Part shown: positions 1 to 7,800 of the stretch, one piece after another
Position numbering within the stretch: position 1 is the stretch's first letter
Layout: each line of letters opens with the position of its first letter
Source of the DNA: CAYLNH01 sp964384625
GTDB taxonomy: Bacteria > Verrucomicrobiota > Lentisphaeria > JABSQK01
Direction of reading: 5' to 3'
NCBI GenBank assembly: GCA_964384625.1
Contig: CAYLNH010000204.1
Coordinates: forward strand, 1 to 13,362
Length of the DNA stretch: 13,362 nucleotides
Position numbers and translations under genes: made by a program
The notes under the pieces: model-generated
Databases searched by the model: none
Told to the model about the DNA's origin: nothing
Seen by the model: the letters and a program-made list of their open reading frames with translations, nothing else

Positions 1-73
1 CTCCTGCAAGGATCCCAAAATCATCCTAAACACCCCTTAATTCAGCGCCATTCGGAGCTAGACACGACACATT
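1..73. other. Sequence beyond the break in the transposase remnant
   Basis: Left-edge stretch that is more AT-rich than the rest of the window. Read on the minus strand it follows the point (about position 74) where the transposase-like protein stops resembling its family, and it brings in a stop codon at 26-28. No reading frame here continues the expected transposase sequence. It could be the end of another mobile element or simply decayed DNA; the window edge prevents a decision. Confidence 0.25.
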
Positions 74-412
74 CAGGATCAGCTTGCACACCTGCGGCGG
101 GATCTCCGGCCGCCCCGATTTCCGCTCCACCTTCGACGAATCGAATTTCTTCGCCACCAGTCGTTGGTACCAGCGCATCAGTGTATCCGGCTCAAAGATT
201 TGGATCACATGCTTGAATCCATGCCGAATCACCGGCCGCGCCAGTTCCGCAAGCCGACGCCGTTGTTCATCGTTCAACAACAGTCGCCGACCGGTCTCCT
301 CGAATTTCCGCCGCAGCACCCGGTTTTCTTCCAACAGATAATCGACCACCAGCAGACAAGCATCCTCCCGCCCATCCCGCATCAACGCCAACAGGACCTT
401 CATCATCAGCAT
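26..412 (-). pseudogene. N-terminal remnant of an integrase-type (DDE, rve-like) transposase
   Basis: Reads as 128 residues from ATG at 412, preceded by a GGGGAGG ribosome site about 5 bases upstream. The protein matches the N-terminal part of integrase-type transposases common in planctomycetes and related phyla: a helical segment ending in LLEENRVLRRK, then LNDEQRRRLAELA, then the hallmark PDTLMRWYQRLVAKKFD followed by the basic GRP linker, which together form the helix-turn-helix DNA-binding part. In such proteins the next section normally begins a conserved WGY-type motif and leads to the DDE catalytic core. Here the sequence changes after ILNVS (about position 74) into unrelated residues and stops at 26. 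The catalytic core is therefore absent and the product cannot be an active transposase. It is most likely a relic, cut by a later rearrangement or insertion. The family call rests on motif recognition, not on a search. Confidence 0.6.
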
Positions 413-459
413 CCAGACCTCCCCGAAAAAGCCCTACGGTACTACAGCACCTCACCTGG

Positions 460-1172
460 TCAACGGATTGGCAGTTGCTGCAGTGCGTTACGGAATTCCT
501 CCGCGACATCATCTTGTCCATTCATCACTGCGGCCCTGCAGAGAGCCCAGACGAACAAAGGCCACCCATTTTGCCCCAGCACTGGCTCAAGGACTCTCGC
601 CACTCGTGCAATTTCCTCCGATTGCTTACTGTCGAGGTAGTGGTCCTTGATGCCGTATAGTCTGTTTCGAGCTTCATTGAGAAGCTGGAATACGCGGGGA
701 TTCGGGAAAACTCGCTGACCATCGACAACGGCGAAGACAACATTCTTCATGCCGGCCGTCTCGATGGTTTCGAGAACAACCTTGGCGATCGGCTTCTTTG
801 TTTTTGGATCCAGGCGTCGGTAGTCCAAACGGTCCTTCGACAGCTCGATCAGCGCCGCTGTTTCCGCGTCGTCGCCCGTTTCCCTGCCGGTGCCAGCGCC
901 GTCTTCCGGATAGTCGAGGGAGATCCGCGAGCCGTCGCACCAGACGACCTCTATCAGCCGCAGCCGGCGGTCGTATGTCAGTCGGCAGCGTTTGACGTCG
1001 GCGCTTTTCCACACGATCAGGCAGCGGTTTTTGGAATAGGTCCTTTTCGAGATCCAGCCGTCCTTGTCGGCGACAGTTCTGACGGTCTTGCCGTCCTTCC
1101 TCGATACGGCAGTACCATCACCGGCATAGCCAAGACGGACAAGACGACCAACAAGCTGAGGAGCTGTCGCAT
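460..1172 (-). CDS. Small secreted YD-motif-like protein, frameshifted near the N-terminus
   Basis: An ATG at 1172-1170 opens a strong signal-peptide start, MRQLLSLLVVLSVL, but that frame then runs into non-protein-like sequence and stops at 1017. The frame one base back continues from about 1131 as GYAGDGTAVSRKDGKTVRTV and stays open for 223 residues to TGA at 460-462. Adding one G to the GG at about 1130-1131 would join them into a 237-residue exported protein with a plausible cleavage site near YAG. The segment from KTVRTV through RCRLTYDRRLRLIEVVWCDG to RISLDYPEDG lines up with the neighbouring protein at 1297-1806 (RLDYDAEGRLTRVLRPD...), which carries a YD-repeat-like motif. LDPKTKKPIAK corresponds to its VDPATKQALPNKKAAK. 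The C-terminal third is helical and unrecognised. A GTG at 1014 could start a shorter 184-residue product, but it has no ribosome site and would lose the signal peptide. Function unknown. The break may be a mutation or a sequencing error. Confidence 0.55.
1128..1134 (-). other. Probable one-base deletion (frame break)
   Basis: The signal-peptide frame and the main body frame of the small secreted protein meet here in the context CTTGGCTATGCC (minus strand). One extra G would restore a single continuous frame. There is no slippery heptamer of the X XXY YYZ type, so programmed -1 frameshifting is less likely than a real or artefactual deletion. Confidence 0.45.
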
Positions 1173-1296
1173 ACGGACATTCCCCGTTCGTTCAGAGTGT
1201 TTGGAACGATAGCAGGTCCTCGGACCGGGGCAGACTGTAGGCCGTTGATCTGGACGCCGAAACTGGTATGGTACCAGCGGATTAAGGAGCCACATC
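1173..1296. promoter_or_regulatory. Divergent intergenic region between the two small YD-like genes
   Basis: These 124 bases separate two genes read outwards, so both promoters should lie here. For the plus-strand gene, a weak candidate is TTGATC at 1245-1250 and TATGGT at 1267-1272 (16-base spacer, 4 of 6 matches in each box), giving a leader of only about 18 bases. Two short inverted repeats occur: GGTCC-TC-GGACC at 1215-1226 and CTGGTA-TGG-TACCAG at 1263-1277, the latter overlapping the candidate -10 box. I see no convincing promoter for the minus-strand gene. Confidence 0.3.
1263..1277. repeat. Short inverted repeat overlapping a candidate promoter
   Basis: CTGGTA and TACCAG form a perfect 6-base inverted repeat with a 3-base loop. 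It overlaps the possible -10 box of the 1297 gene and lies 6 bases before its ribosome site. It could be an operator half-site pair or a small RNA hairpin, but such a short repeat can easily arise by chance. Confidence 0.25.
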
Positions 1297-1806
1297 ATGC
1301 GTCCAGCAGCCTTCACAGCATTTGTTCTCTGCAGCTTGGCCGTCGCCGCCAAGGACCCCAGAGGAATGAAGAAACGCATAGAGAAGCGCGGCGACGAGAC
1401 GGTCGTCACCTACTACTGGGACGACGGCGACGGCGATGCGGTGATCACCGAGACCTACCGCGCCGACGGCTTTCTGATCGTGCGGCATGACAAGGTCGGC
1501 AACGCCCATCGGCTGGACTACGACGCCGAGGGCAGGCTGACTCGGGTGCTGCGCCCGGACAAGTCGGTGATCGCAATCAACTACCGGAAAGCAACCGGGA
1601 GAGGGGCGATCACCAAGCCCGACGGGACCGTGGCGTATATCGTGAAGGTGGACTCTGATTTCCTCGCGTTCCGACTGGTGGACCCGGCGACAAAGCAGGC
1701 GCTGCCGAACAAGAAGGCCGCGAAATTGGCGCCGATGCTGCGGACCTTCTTGCTGCTTGCGAAGGAGAATCGGGCAAGATCAAGCGACCCCGCGGCCCCC
1801 AAATAG
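1297..1806 (+). CDS. Small secreted protein with a single YD-repeat-like motif
   Basis: 169 residues. ATG at 1297 is preceded by AAGGAG at 1284-1289 with 7-base spacing, which fixes the start. The N-terminus MRPAAFTAFVLCSLAVAA is a Sec signal peptide with likely cleavage before KDPRG, so the mature protein of about 151 residues is probably periplasmic or released. Residues around 70-85 contain RLDYDAEGRLTRVLRPDKS, which has the Y-D-x-x-G-R spacing of one YD repeat, the unit found dozens of times in the RHS protein at the other end of this window. It is preceded by a beta-rich stretch (TVVTYYWDDGDGDAVITETY). The C-terminus is basic and helical (KKAAKLAPMLRTFLLLAKENRA). It resembles the divergently transcribed protein at 460-1172 across most of its length. 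It ends 5 bases before the stop of the convergent DUF1573-type gene. The exact function is unknown; a single YD unit cannot form an RHS shell by itself. Confidence 0.75.
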   Translation: MRPAAFTAFVLCSLAVAAKDPRGMKKRIEKRGDETVVTYYWDDGDGDAVITETYRADGFLIVRHDKVGNAHRLDYDAEGRLTRVLRPDKSVIAINYRKATGRGAITKPDGTVAYIVKVDSDFLAFRLVDPATKQALPNKKAAKLAPMLRTFLLLAKENRARSSDPAAPK

Positions 1807-1811
1807 GCAAC

Positions 1812-2732
1812 TTACTTCTGTATCGTGCCGTCCACCGGAATTGCCACCAATGCGTGTGCCGGCAGGCCGGTCTTGATATAGACTGTGCTTTTGAGTGGGC
1901 CGGCGGTCTCGAGCTTGTCGGCGTCAACGACAAGAACGACCTCGACGTACTCGCCGGCCGGAATGTGCTTGGCATCATCGCCGTAGAATACCAATGCACC
2001 CGGAATCTTGCAGACCGGCGGCTCGAGCGGAAGATCCCGCTTGGTCAGATTATAGAGCTTTACGGCCTCGCGCGTGCGGCCGCGCACGGCGCCCAGGTGG
2101 AAAGCCTGCGGCTGGACCGCCAACTTCGCCGGTACGCGTTTGACGGTCGCCCTGATCTCGCCCGTGAGCACCAGTTTCTTCGGTTCCATCAGCTCGACGA
2201 AGAATTTCCGGGTCTCGTCGCCGTGCAGCGTCAACGAATGCAGATTGAAAACGATGCTGCAGTCCTCGTGGGGTTCGACGATGAACTTGCGCGGCTCGAA
2301 CTGCAGGCACGGGCAGGAGGTCTTGATATAGCCGATCCGGATCTTCGTGTTCTCCGGCCGTCGCAGCTGCACCTCGACCCGCCGCGACTCGCCCTCTATC
2401 ATCTCCCCCAGATCCAGCGACGCCGGTGCCAGCGAATACGCATCCTTGCTTCCCGCAATGTGGGAGGCGTTTCCACCCGACTCCGGCTCCTTCCTTCCCT
2501 TTGTATCATGAGCACGTGTCGCGGCGAAGCCTTCAGGCGGAGACTGATCCCTGCTCATGTCCGATCCGACCATCTGGGACTCCTTCCCCTCCTGAATGTA
2601 GGACCGCCTTCCATGTGCCTTGCCACTGCCGGGCCGCGATTCCTTCATCCCACTCCTCCCCACCACAACCCCAACCACCAGGCCGAACACCATCCCGGCC
2701 AGGATCAAGCCGTATGCGATTTCCTTCTTCAT
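1812..2732 (-). CDS. Membrane-anchored DUF1573-type protein
   Basis: 306 residues from ATG at 2732-2730, with GAGGGG about 9 bases upstream. The open frame runs further upstream to 3161, but that part crosses the promoter region and is not protein-like. MKKEIAYG is followed by one hydrophobic segment (about residues 5-25, LILAGMVFGLVVGVVVG), then a charged, low-complexity linker (about 28-97). Residues about 98-195 match the DUF1573 pattern of an Ig-like/ASH-type beta domain: LDLGEMIEGESRRVEVQL, then IGYIKTSCPCLQFEP, then FNLHSLTLHGDETRKFFVEL. The usual Cys-Gly-Cys turn is Cys-Pro-Cys here (C140, C142). A second, similar beta domain follows (about 200-304, FHLGAVRGRTREAVKLYNLT ... AIPVDGTI). 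Such proteins are common in planctomycetes and Bacteroidetes and lack a defined reaction; an envelope scaffold role is an inference. It is transcribed divergently from the four-gene operon and convergently with the 1297 gene. Confidence 0.8.
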   Translation of the reverse strand: MKKEIAYGLILAGMVFGLVVGVVVGRSGMKESRPGSGKAHGRRSYIQEGKESQMVGSDMSRDQSPPEGFAATRAHDTKGRKEPESGGNASHIAGSKDAYSLAPASLDLGEMIEGESRRVEVQLRRPENTKIRIGYIKTSCPCLQFEPRKFIVEPHEDCSIVFNLHSLTLHGDETRKFFVELMEPKKLVLTGEIRATVKRVPAKLAVQPQAFHLGAVRGRTREAVKLYNLTKRDLPLEPPVCKIPGALVFYGDDAKHIPAGEYVEVVLVVDADKLETAGPLKSTVYIKTGLPAHALVAIPVDGTIQK

Positions 2733-2778
2733 GCGGGATATCCCCTCGATTCGTTTGCGGGTAGTACTGCCAGGACCA

Positions 2779-2807
2779 AGTATGCCGGGGCGTCGGGCGG
2801 TGGTCAA
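2779..2807 (-). promoter_or_regulatory. Candidate sigma70-like promoter for the DUF1573 gene
   Basis: On the minus strand TTGACC (2807-2802) and CATACT (2784-2779) are separated by exactly 17 bases. The -35 box matches 5 of 6 positions and the -10 box 4 of 6. Transcription would start near 2772, giving a leader of about 40 bases that includes the GAGGGG ribosome site. Confidence 0.45.
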
Positions 2808-2868
2808 GTCCGACGTGAAGAATCGATGTGATTCCCTTGATGAATTAGTTTTTCTTGGGCAAAAGCAG

Positions 2869-2898
2869 TTGACAGCGATTTCGGGGCAGGTGTAGAGT
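2869..2898 (+). promoter_or_regulatory. Candidate sigma70-like promoter for the HEAT/beta-repeat/RHS operon
   Basis: A perfect TTGACA -35 box (2869-2874) is followed after 18 bases by TAGAGT (2893-2898), which matches TATAAT at 4 of 6 positions including the first, second and last bases. It lies in a locally AT-richer patch, as expected. It is the best promoter-like sequence in the window and the only good one upstream of the four packed plus-strand genes. Confidence 0.55.
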
Positions 2899-3033
2899 AT
2901 TGGCGTTTTACGGACGGTCGTGTTGCGACGTTGGGAAAGACTGGGAGGGGATTTCCCGTCATCGGCATGCGTCGACTCGATTTTGTGAATGGTCAGATGG
3001 GCCGGAGACGGTCGGGAAGGACAAGGTGAGTTG

Positions 3034-4047
3034 GTGAGCCGGAAGGGATACCTTTTATCCGCTTGCGCCGGGATTGCGATCGCCATTGTGATCGTGCTGC
3101 TGCTGCCCGCGGACCGGGGAGCCGACACCGCCCGGCGAAAGAAACAGGTCGACGTCTCCATTCCCGCCGGACAGGAACGTTCTCCGGACGACGTTGCTCT
3201 GGCGAACGCGCTGGATGCGGAACAAACCCACGAGGACCGCAGTAAGGCGCTGCACGCACTTGGCCGTCACCTTTCCCATGGCCAGGTTGATCAGCTGCGC
3301 GGCCTGCTGAAGACGACGTCGCTGGACCCGGCGCTCCGGAACGATGTGGCCGCAACGCTCGATCGCCAGCACTCCCCGCCGCCGATGCTCGGCGAGGACC
3401 TCCTTGCCATCTGGAACAGGCCCGACGAAGATTTGATGTTTCGGGACTACTGCCTGCAGTGGTTTTCCTCGTGTCACGCGTACAGCAGCTGCCGGCAGGA
3501 GATCGAGGCCGTGCTGATCGCAACCGCGAAGGGCTCTGCCACAGACAACACTGATGCGTCCGACAGGAGTCCTGCGGATCGTTTCGGACGGTCTGCTTTC
3601 GAGCGTGGCCGCAGTCGTCTCGACCGCGCATCCCCGACTTCTGTCGGGAACATCAACACCAACTATCCCGGTACCGCCCTGATCTCCCTGCAGCGCCTGG
3701 GCCGGAAACACCCGCACCTGGCACGAGCCGCGAAGGCCATCGCCCGTGAGGCCGCCGGCGAGGGCGCGGTCGACCCCGAACGCACGCTGAACGCTCTGCA
3801 AATCGCCCGTGAAGCCGGGGATCCCGCCGTCTTGCCGGCGGCCCGTCGGCATGCCGTTGATGAAGCCGCCCCGGCCCGATTGCGGATGTCGGCCATCGGC
3901 GCCATCGGCACACTGGGCGACAAAACCGATGTGCCGCGGCTCGAGACGCTGACGCAGCACCGGGACCAGCGGCTGCGCCAGGCGGCGGCCGCGCAGTTGG
4001 CGGAACTCCGCCGCCGACTGAAACTCACAGCGAGCCGAAAACCATGA
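3034..4047 (+). CDS. Membrane-anchored HEAT-like repeat protein, first gene of operon
   Basis: 337 residues from GTG at 3034, chosen because AAGG(TGAG) at 3023-3030 lies just upstream; ATG at 2989 in the same frame has no ribosome site and adds a non-conserved-looking 15 residues. M/VSRKGYLLSACAG leads into one membrane span (about residues 6-24, AIAIVIVLLLP), with the rest probably outside the cytoplasm. The remainder is alpha-helical. The C-terminal third shows HEAT-like pairs of helices (TLNALQIAREAGDPAVLPAA; LRMSAIGAIGTLGDKTDVPR; DQRLRQAAAAQLAELRRR). HEAT repeats are protein-binding scaffolds; no enzyme motif is visible. Residues about 174-206 are an Arg/Ser-rich stretch unlike the rest and coincide with a palindromic DNA element (see 3558-3648). 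The stop overlaps the next start by 4 bases (ATGA), so translation of the two HEAT proteins is probably coupled. Confidence 0.7.
   Translation: MSRKGYLLSACAGIAIAIVIVLLLPADRGADTARRKKQVDVSIPAGQERSPDDVALANALDAEQTHEDRSKALHALGRHLSHGQVDQLRGLLKTTSLDPALRNDVAATLDRQHSPPPMLGEDLLAIWNRPDEDLMFRDYCLQWFSSCHAYSSCRQEIEAVLIATAKGSATDNTDASDRSPADRFGRSAFERGRSRLDRASPTSVGNINTNYPGTALISLQRLGRKHPHLARAAKAIAREAAGEGAVDPERTLNALQIAREAGDPAVLPAARRHAVDEAAPARLRMSAIGAIGTLGDKTDVPRLETLTQHRDQRLRQAAAAQLAELRRRLKLTASRKP
3558..3648 (+). repeat. Palindromic element inserted in frame in the HEAT gene
   Basis: CCGACAGGAGTC (3560-3571) pairs with GACTTCTGTCGG (3636-3647): 11 Watson-Crick matches of 12 plus one G-T. Inside lie further alternative stems: GTCCGA (3558-3563) with TCGGAC (3584-3589), CTGCGG (3572-3577) with CCGCAG (3609-3614), and CCCGAC-TTCT-GTCGGG (3633-3648). 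The translated stretch (SDRSPADRFGRSAFERGRS...) is Arg/Ser-rich and lacks the hydrophobic rhythm of the helices on either side. This looks like a small REP- or MITE-like repeat that inserted without breaking the frame. Exact ends and target duplication cannot be set from one copy. Confidence 0.45.
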
Positions 4048-4781
4048 GCAAACCGATGCTGAAAGGAATCAAGATCACGGCCGGCATCGCGCTGGGCATC
4101 GTCGCGGTCGGTTTGATCGCGGCGCTGGTCCACAGCCGGAACAGCAGCCGGGCTCCGGCCGGGCGCGAAGTTCCCGTTGTTCGCCAGGCCACGGAAAAAC
4201 CGGCTGCGGCCCAACCGCGGCCGCCGGCGCCGACGCCCCCGCCCGAGCCGGACGAATTGCTCCGGAGCGTCGCCGATCCCGCACAAGCCGTCGCCGAGCG
4301 GACGCGTGCCATCCAGTATCTGGCCGCCCACGCCGCCACGCCCGCCGGCAGCAAAGACGAACGCATCCTCCCGGCCCTGTGCCGCGCCCTCCAGGATAAA
4401 CATGCGGCCGTCCGCAGTGAAGCCCTGAACCAGCTTACCCGCCTCAAACATCCCGACGCCGGCGAGACCGCCGTCAAATGGCTCGCCGAAGACAGCGCCA
4501 ACGACCGCGGCCTGGCCATCCGCTGCATCAAAAGCCTCGGCCGCAAGGACCAGATTCCCGCTCTCCGCAAGCTCCTCGCGGCCGACGATGCGGATGTGCG
4601 TGTCGAAGCCATGATCGCCCTGGCCAACTGGGGCGATGAGGAAAGCCGCCCGATCTTCGAAGCCGCGGCCCAAGAAGATTCTCCGCGGATCCGCACCACC
4701 GGCGAGCAGGCCCTGGCCAAGCTCGACGCCTGGAAGCGGATCCGCGCCAAAGACAAGATTTCATCAGATCACAAACATTAA
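4044..4781 (+). CDS. Membrane-anchored HEAT-repeat protein, second gene of operon
   Basis: 245 residues from ATG at 4044, overlapping the preceding stop by 4 bases; no separate strong ribosome site is visible, which fits coupled translation. One membrane span (about residues 8-30, IKITAGIALGIVAVGLIAAL) is followed by a Pro/Ala-rich linker (about 36-70, ending PAPTPPPEPDE) that would hold the domain away from the membrane. Residues about 71-232 form HEAT-like helical repeats: ILPALCRALQDKHAAVRSEA, then LAIRCIKSLGRKDQIPALRK, then LLAADDADVRVEAMIALANW, each with the D-x-x-V-R-x-x-A pattern typical of HEAT units. It is a smaller relative in style of the protein before it, and both probably sit in the cell envelope as docking or scaffold proteins for the exported giants encoded next. 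That role is inferred from position only. Confidence 0.8.
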   Translation: MSKPMLKGIKITAGIALGIVAVGLIAALVHSRNSSRAPAGREVPVVRQATEKPAAAQPRPPAPTPPPEPDELLRSVADPAQAVAERTRAIQYLAAHAATPAGSKDERILPALCRALQDKHAAVRSEALNQLTRLKHPDAGETAVKWLAEDSANDRGLAIRCIKSLGRKDQIPALRKLLAADDADVRVEAMIALANWGDEESRPIFEAAAQEDSPRIRTTGEQALAKLDAWKRIRAKDKISSDHKH

Positions 4782-4803
4782 TCAACCGGAAGGGAAGAGA
4801 ACC

Positions 4804-7800
4804 ATGCGTTCAAGACTGCTCGGGATCATCCTCGTCCTCACCGCGGTGGGCGGCTTTGCCGCCGACAAGGTGTGGACCGGCGCCGTCGACAGCAATTGGA
4901 GCGAATCGGGCAACTGGGATCCGTCGGCGCCGGGTACGGCGGATACGGCGGTGTTCGATGCAACGTCGGCGGTGAACTGCACTATCGACGTCGATGTCGA
5001 GGTGGCCGCCGTCCGCATCGAAAGCACCTACACCGGTACCGTCTCGGGCGGGTCGGCGACGCTGACCGTGAACACCGGCAGTTTCGACGCGTCCGCCGGG
5101 CACTTTGCCGCCGGCACGGGGACGCTGAAGTTTACCGGCAGTTCGGGAACGCAGGAGTTGAAGGCGCCGAACAACACCAGTCTGAACATCGTAATCAACG
5201 CCCAGACGGGGGGCAGCCTGAAGCTCTCGTACAATCACTGGTACCTGGAGAAACTCGATCTGCGCCCGGGGACGACCACGCGGATTCCGCCGTTTCGGAA
5301 CACGAACGTCGACGACCTGCTGGTGCAGGGAACCTCGGGCAATCATGCCACGATCAAGTCTTACAACACCGGTGGCGCGTTCCTGGTCGTGCCGTCCTCC
5401 GGCACCTACGATATCGACTACGCGGAAATCGGCTACGTCAACGCCTCGCGCGGCGTCCGGCTGTATGCCGACGACTGCGTCGATCTCGGCGGCAATATCG
5501 AGGTCGACTTCGGCACCTACGACTACTGCACGTGGACCGGCGGCGGCACCACGAACAACTGGAGCGAGGCGGCCAACTGGCGGCCGGGCGTGCCGCAGAG
5601 TTTCTCCGCCGTGCACTTCTCCGACTACGGCACCAAGAACTGCACGATCGACATGAACGTCGACATTGCCGGTCTCGAGATCGAGAGCGGCTACACCGGT
5701 GCGGTCTCCGGCGGCTCGGCCGTGATCGAGATCAACTCCGGCAACTTCCGTTTCACCAGCTCCTCCTTCCTGCCGCAGACCTCGACGGTGAAGTTCACGG
5801 GCACCGGCACCCAGGACCAGACCTACGGCATCAGCAGCACCGTCAATTTCCACAAACTCGAAAACGCACAGACCGGCGGCAAACTCAAGTGCGCCTGGCT
5901 GACGACCACCAACATCGACGAGTTTGTCGGCAACGCCGGGACCGTCACCGAATTGTCCCACGGCTACCACTGGACGAACTTCGACGCGCTCAAACTCAAC
6001 GGCGTCGACGGCAACCCCGTGACCTTGCGGACGACGCAATCCGGCAGCCAGACCCGGGTGGTCCTCGCCGGCGGCGGCACCCAGCAGATCGCCTACGCCG
6101 TGATCCAGGACCTCAACGCCGAAAACGGCGATCGCATCTACGCGGGCATCACCTCGACCGACGGCGGCAATAATGTCAATATCGATTTCAGCCAGGTCAC
6201 GCAACGCACCTGGACGGGCGGCGGCACGACCAACAACTGGAGCGAGGCGGCAAACTGGAGCGCCTCGATTCTGCCCGCCGCCGTCTCCGAGGTCCGCTTC
6301 GATGCCACCGGCGCCAAGAACTGCACCATCGACGTCAACGTCGACATCAAAGCGCTGATCGTCAGCGAGGGCTACACCGGCACCATCGCGGCCGGCTCCA
6401 GCACCATCACCATCAACACCGGCGACATCACGGTTGCCGGCGGCTTGAACGCGGGGACCTCGACCGTTAAGTTCAGCGGCTCCGAGAACCAGAAGCTCGA
6501 GTTCACCACGCCCTACAAAGTGGAGAATGCCAAGACCGGCGGCGAACTGATCTTCAAGTACGACGCCTTCACCATGGACCGTCTTAAGCTGAACACGGGT
6601 ACGACTACCGTGCTGCCAAGCATGGGGCGGCCCGTGACCCTGAACCATCTGGAGATCCTCGGCGAGTCCGGGAGTATCGCCGTGGTGAGAACGCTTGATG
6701 CGGGTGGAGTCGTGCGCGTTAAACTCCAGCCGGGCGGCACCCAGACCGTGCGCTACGCCGACCTGCGCGATATCGATGCAAGCAATGGCTGTGCCATCGA
6801 TGCCACCGACAACTGTGTCGATTCTTCCGGGAATCAAAAGGTCTACTTCCAGAACACCCGCGTCTGGGACGGCGGCGGCGTCGACACCGCTCTCTCAACC
6901 GCCGCCAACTGGCGCCGGGACATCGCGCCGGTGAACGGCGACCAACTCGTCTTCGACCAGACCACCACCAAGGCCTGCAGCTTCGATCAGAACCTCACCG
7001 TCACCAGCCTGCAGATCCTCGGCTATACCGGCTCGATTGATTTCGGTACGAATACCGTCACCGTCCAGGACGATATCCGCCAGGACAACAACTGCACCCT
7101 GAGCAACGGCAACCTCGTCTTCGCCGGCGCCGGCCGGCAGGACGTCAAGTTCTACAGCATTCCCAGCTTCACCTCGATGACGATCAGCAATACCGCTGAA
7201 TACGTCAACTTCACCCGCGAGGGCTTCAGCACCGGCAGCCTGACGCTCAACGCCGGCGCCAAGGTCCGCATGCCGTCGAACAAAACCGTCACCGCCACGG
7301 CCTTCGCCGCCAACGGCACCCAGCAGGCCCCCGTGATCATCGATACCTACGGGTTGGGTGCGGCATCGAAGCTCAACGCCGCCGGCACGCCCACCGCCCA
7401 GTACACCGCGGTCCGCGGCTCCGACGCCTCCGGCGGCACCGCCATCAACGCAACTACCCAGTGCGCCGACGGCGGCAACAACAGCAACTGGAGCTTCGAC
7501 CAGCAGAACCAGCTGATCACCAGCATCGTCTACTTCCCCGGCGATTCCCCGGTCTCGCCGGCCAGCGTCGAAGGGCAGTACTTCTGGTTCACCGACACCT
7601 CCAGCGTGGCGATCGACGGCGCCGGCGCCCCCGTCGCCGGCCACATCGCCTCCGATACCTTCTTCTACGGCGACGCCCCGCTCAACGCCGACGGCACCGC
7701 CACCGATGTCACCGTCACCTTCAACGGCCAGAGCGGCTCCGCCAAAACCGCCCAGGTCACCTGGACGCCGACCGACCTCGTGACGGCAGCGGACCTGAAT

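Larger units (their letters stand above)
2733..3033. promoter_or_regulatory. Divergent control region between DUF1573 gene and HEAT/RHS operon
   Basis: This 301-base stretch holds no convincing gene. It contains one sigma70-like promoter pointing each way (listed separately). Between the plus-strand promoter and the first operon gene lies a leader of about 130 bases with only weak hairpins (for example GTCG-TGTTG-CGAC near 2920-2935). I recognise no riboswitch. Confidence 0.5.

Noticed and set aside
1014..1172. Programmed -1 ribosomal frameshift
   Set aside because: There is no slippery heptamer at the frame change and no clear downstream stem or pseudoknot; a base deletion is the simpler explanation.
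1017..1409. 130-codon minus-strand frame starting at 1409
   Set aside because: Its upstream part overlaps the 1297 gene antisense and its end is out of frame with the real protein body; only its MRQLLSLL segment (from 1172) is meaningful, as the detached signal peptide.
1807..1811. Possible bidirectional terminator between the convergent genes
   Set aside because: The gap is only 5 bases and no GC-rich hairpin with a T-run is visible on either strand.
2989..3033. ATG at 2989 as start of the first HEAT protein
   Set aside because: No ribosome site upstream, while GTG at 3034 has AAGG spaced 7 bases before it and places the membrane anchor at the N-terminus.
2733..3161. N-terminal extension of the DUF1573 gene to 3161
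   Set aside because: It crosses the divergent promoters and the start of the HEAT gene, is not protein-like, and ATG at 2732 is followed at once by a membrane anchor.
4636..4803. Upstream extension of the beta-repeat gene to 4636
   Set aside because: It overlaps the HEAT gene out of frame and would bury the signal peptide; ATG at 4804 has a ribosome site and begins the signal peptide.
4810..6837. 675-codon open frame on the minus strand opposite the beta-repeat gene
   Set aside because: It mirrors the codon bias of the plus-strand gene (GGC/GAC-rich), has no ribosome site or recognisable domain, and the plus strand has a signal peptide and clear repeats.
4873..7491. Regular repeats as a possible CRISPR array
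   Set aside because: Repeat units are about 660 bases, protein-coding and diverged; there are no short direct repeats with unique spacers.
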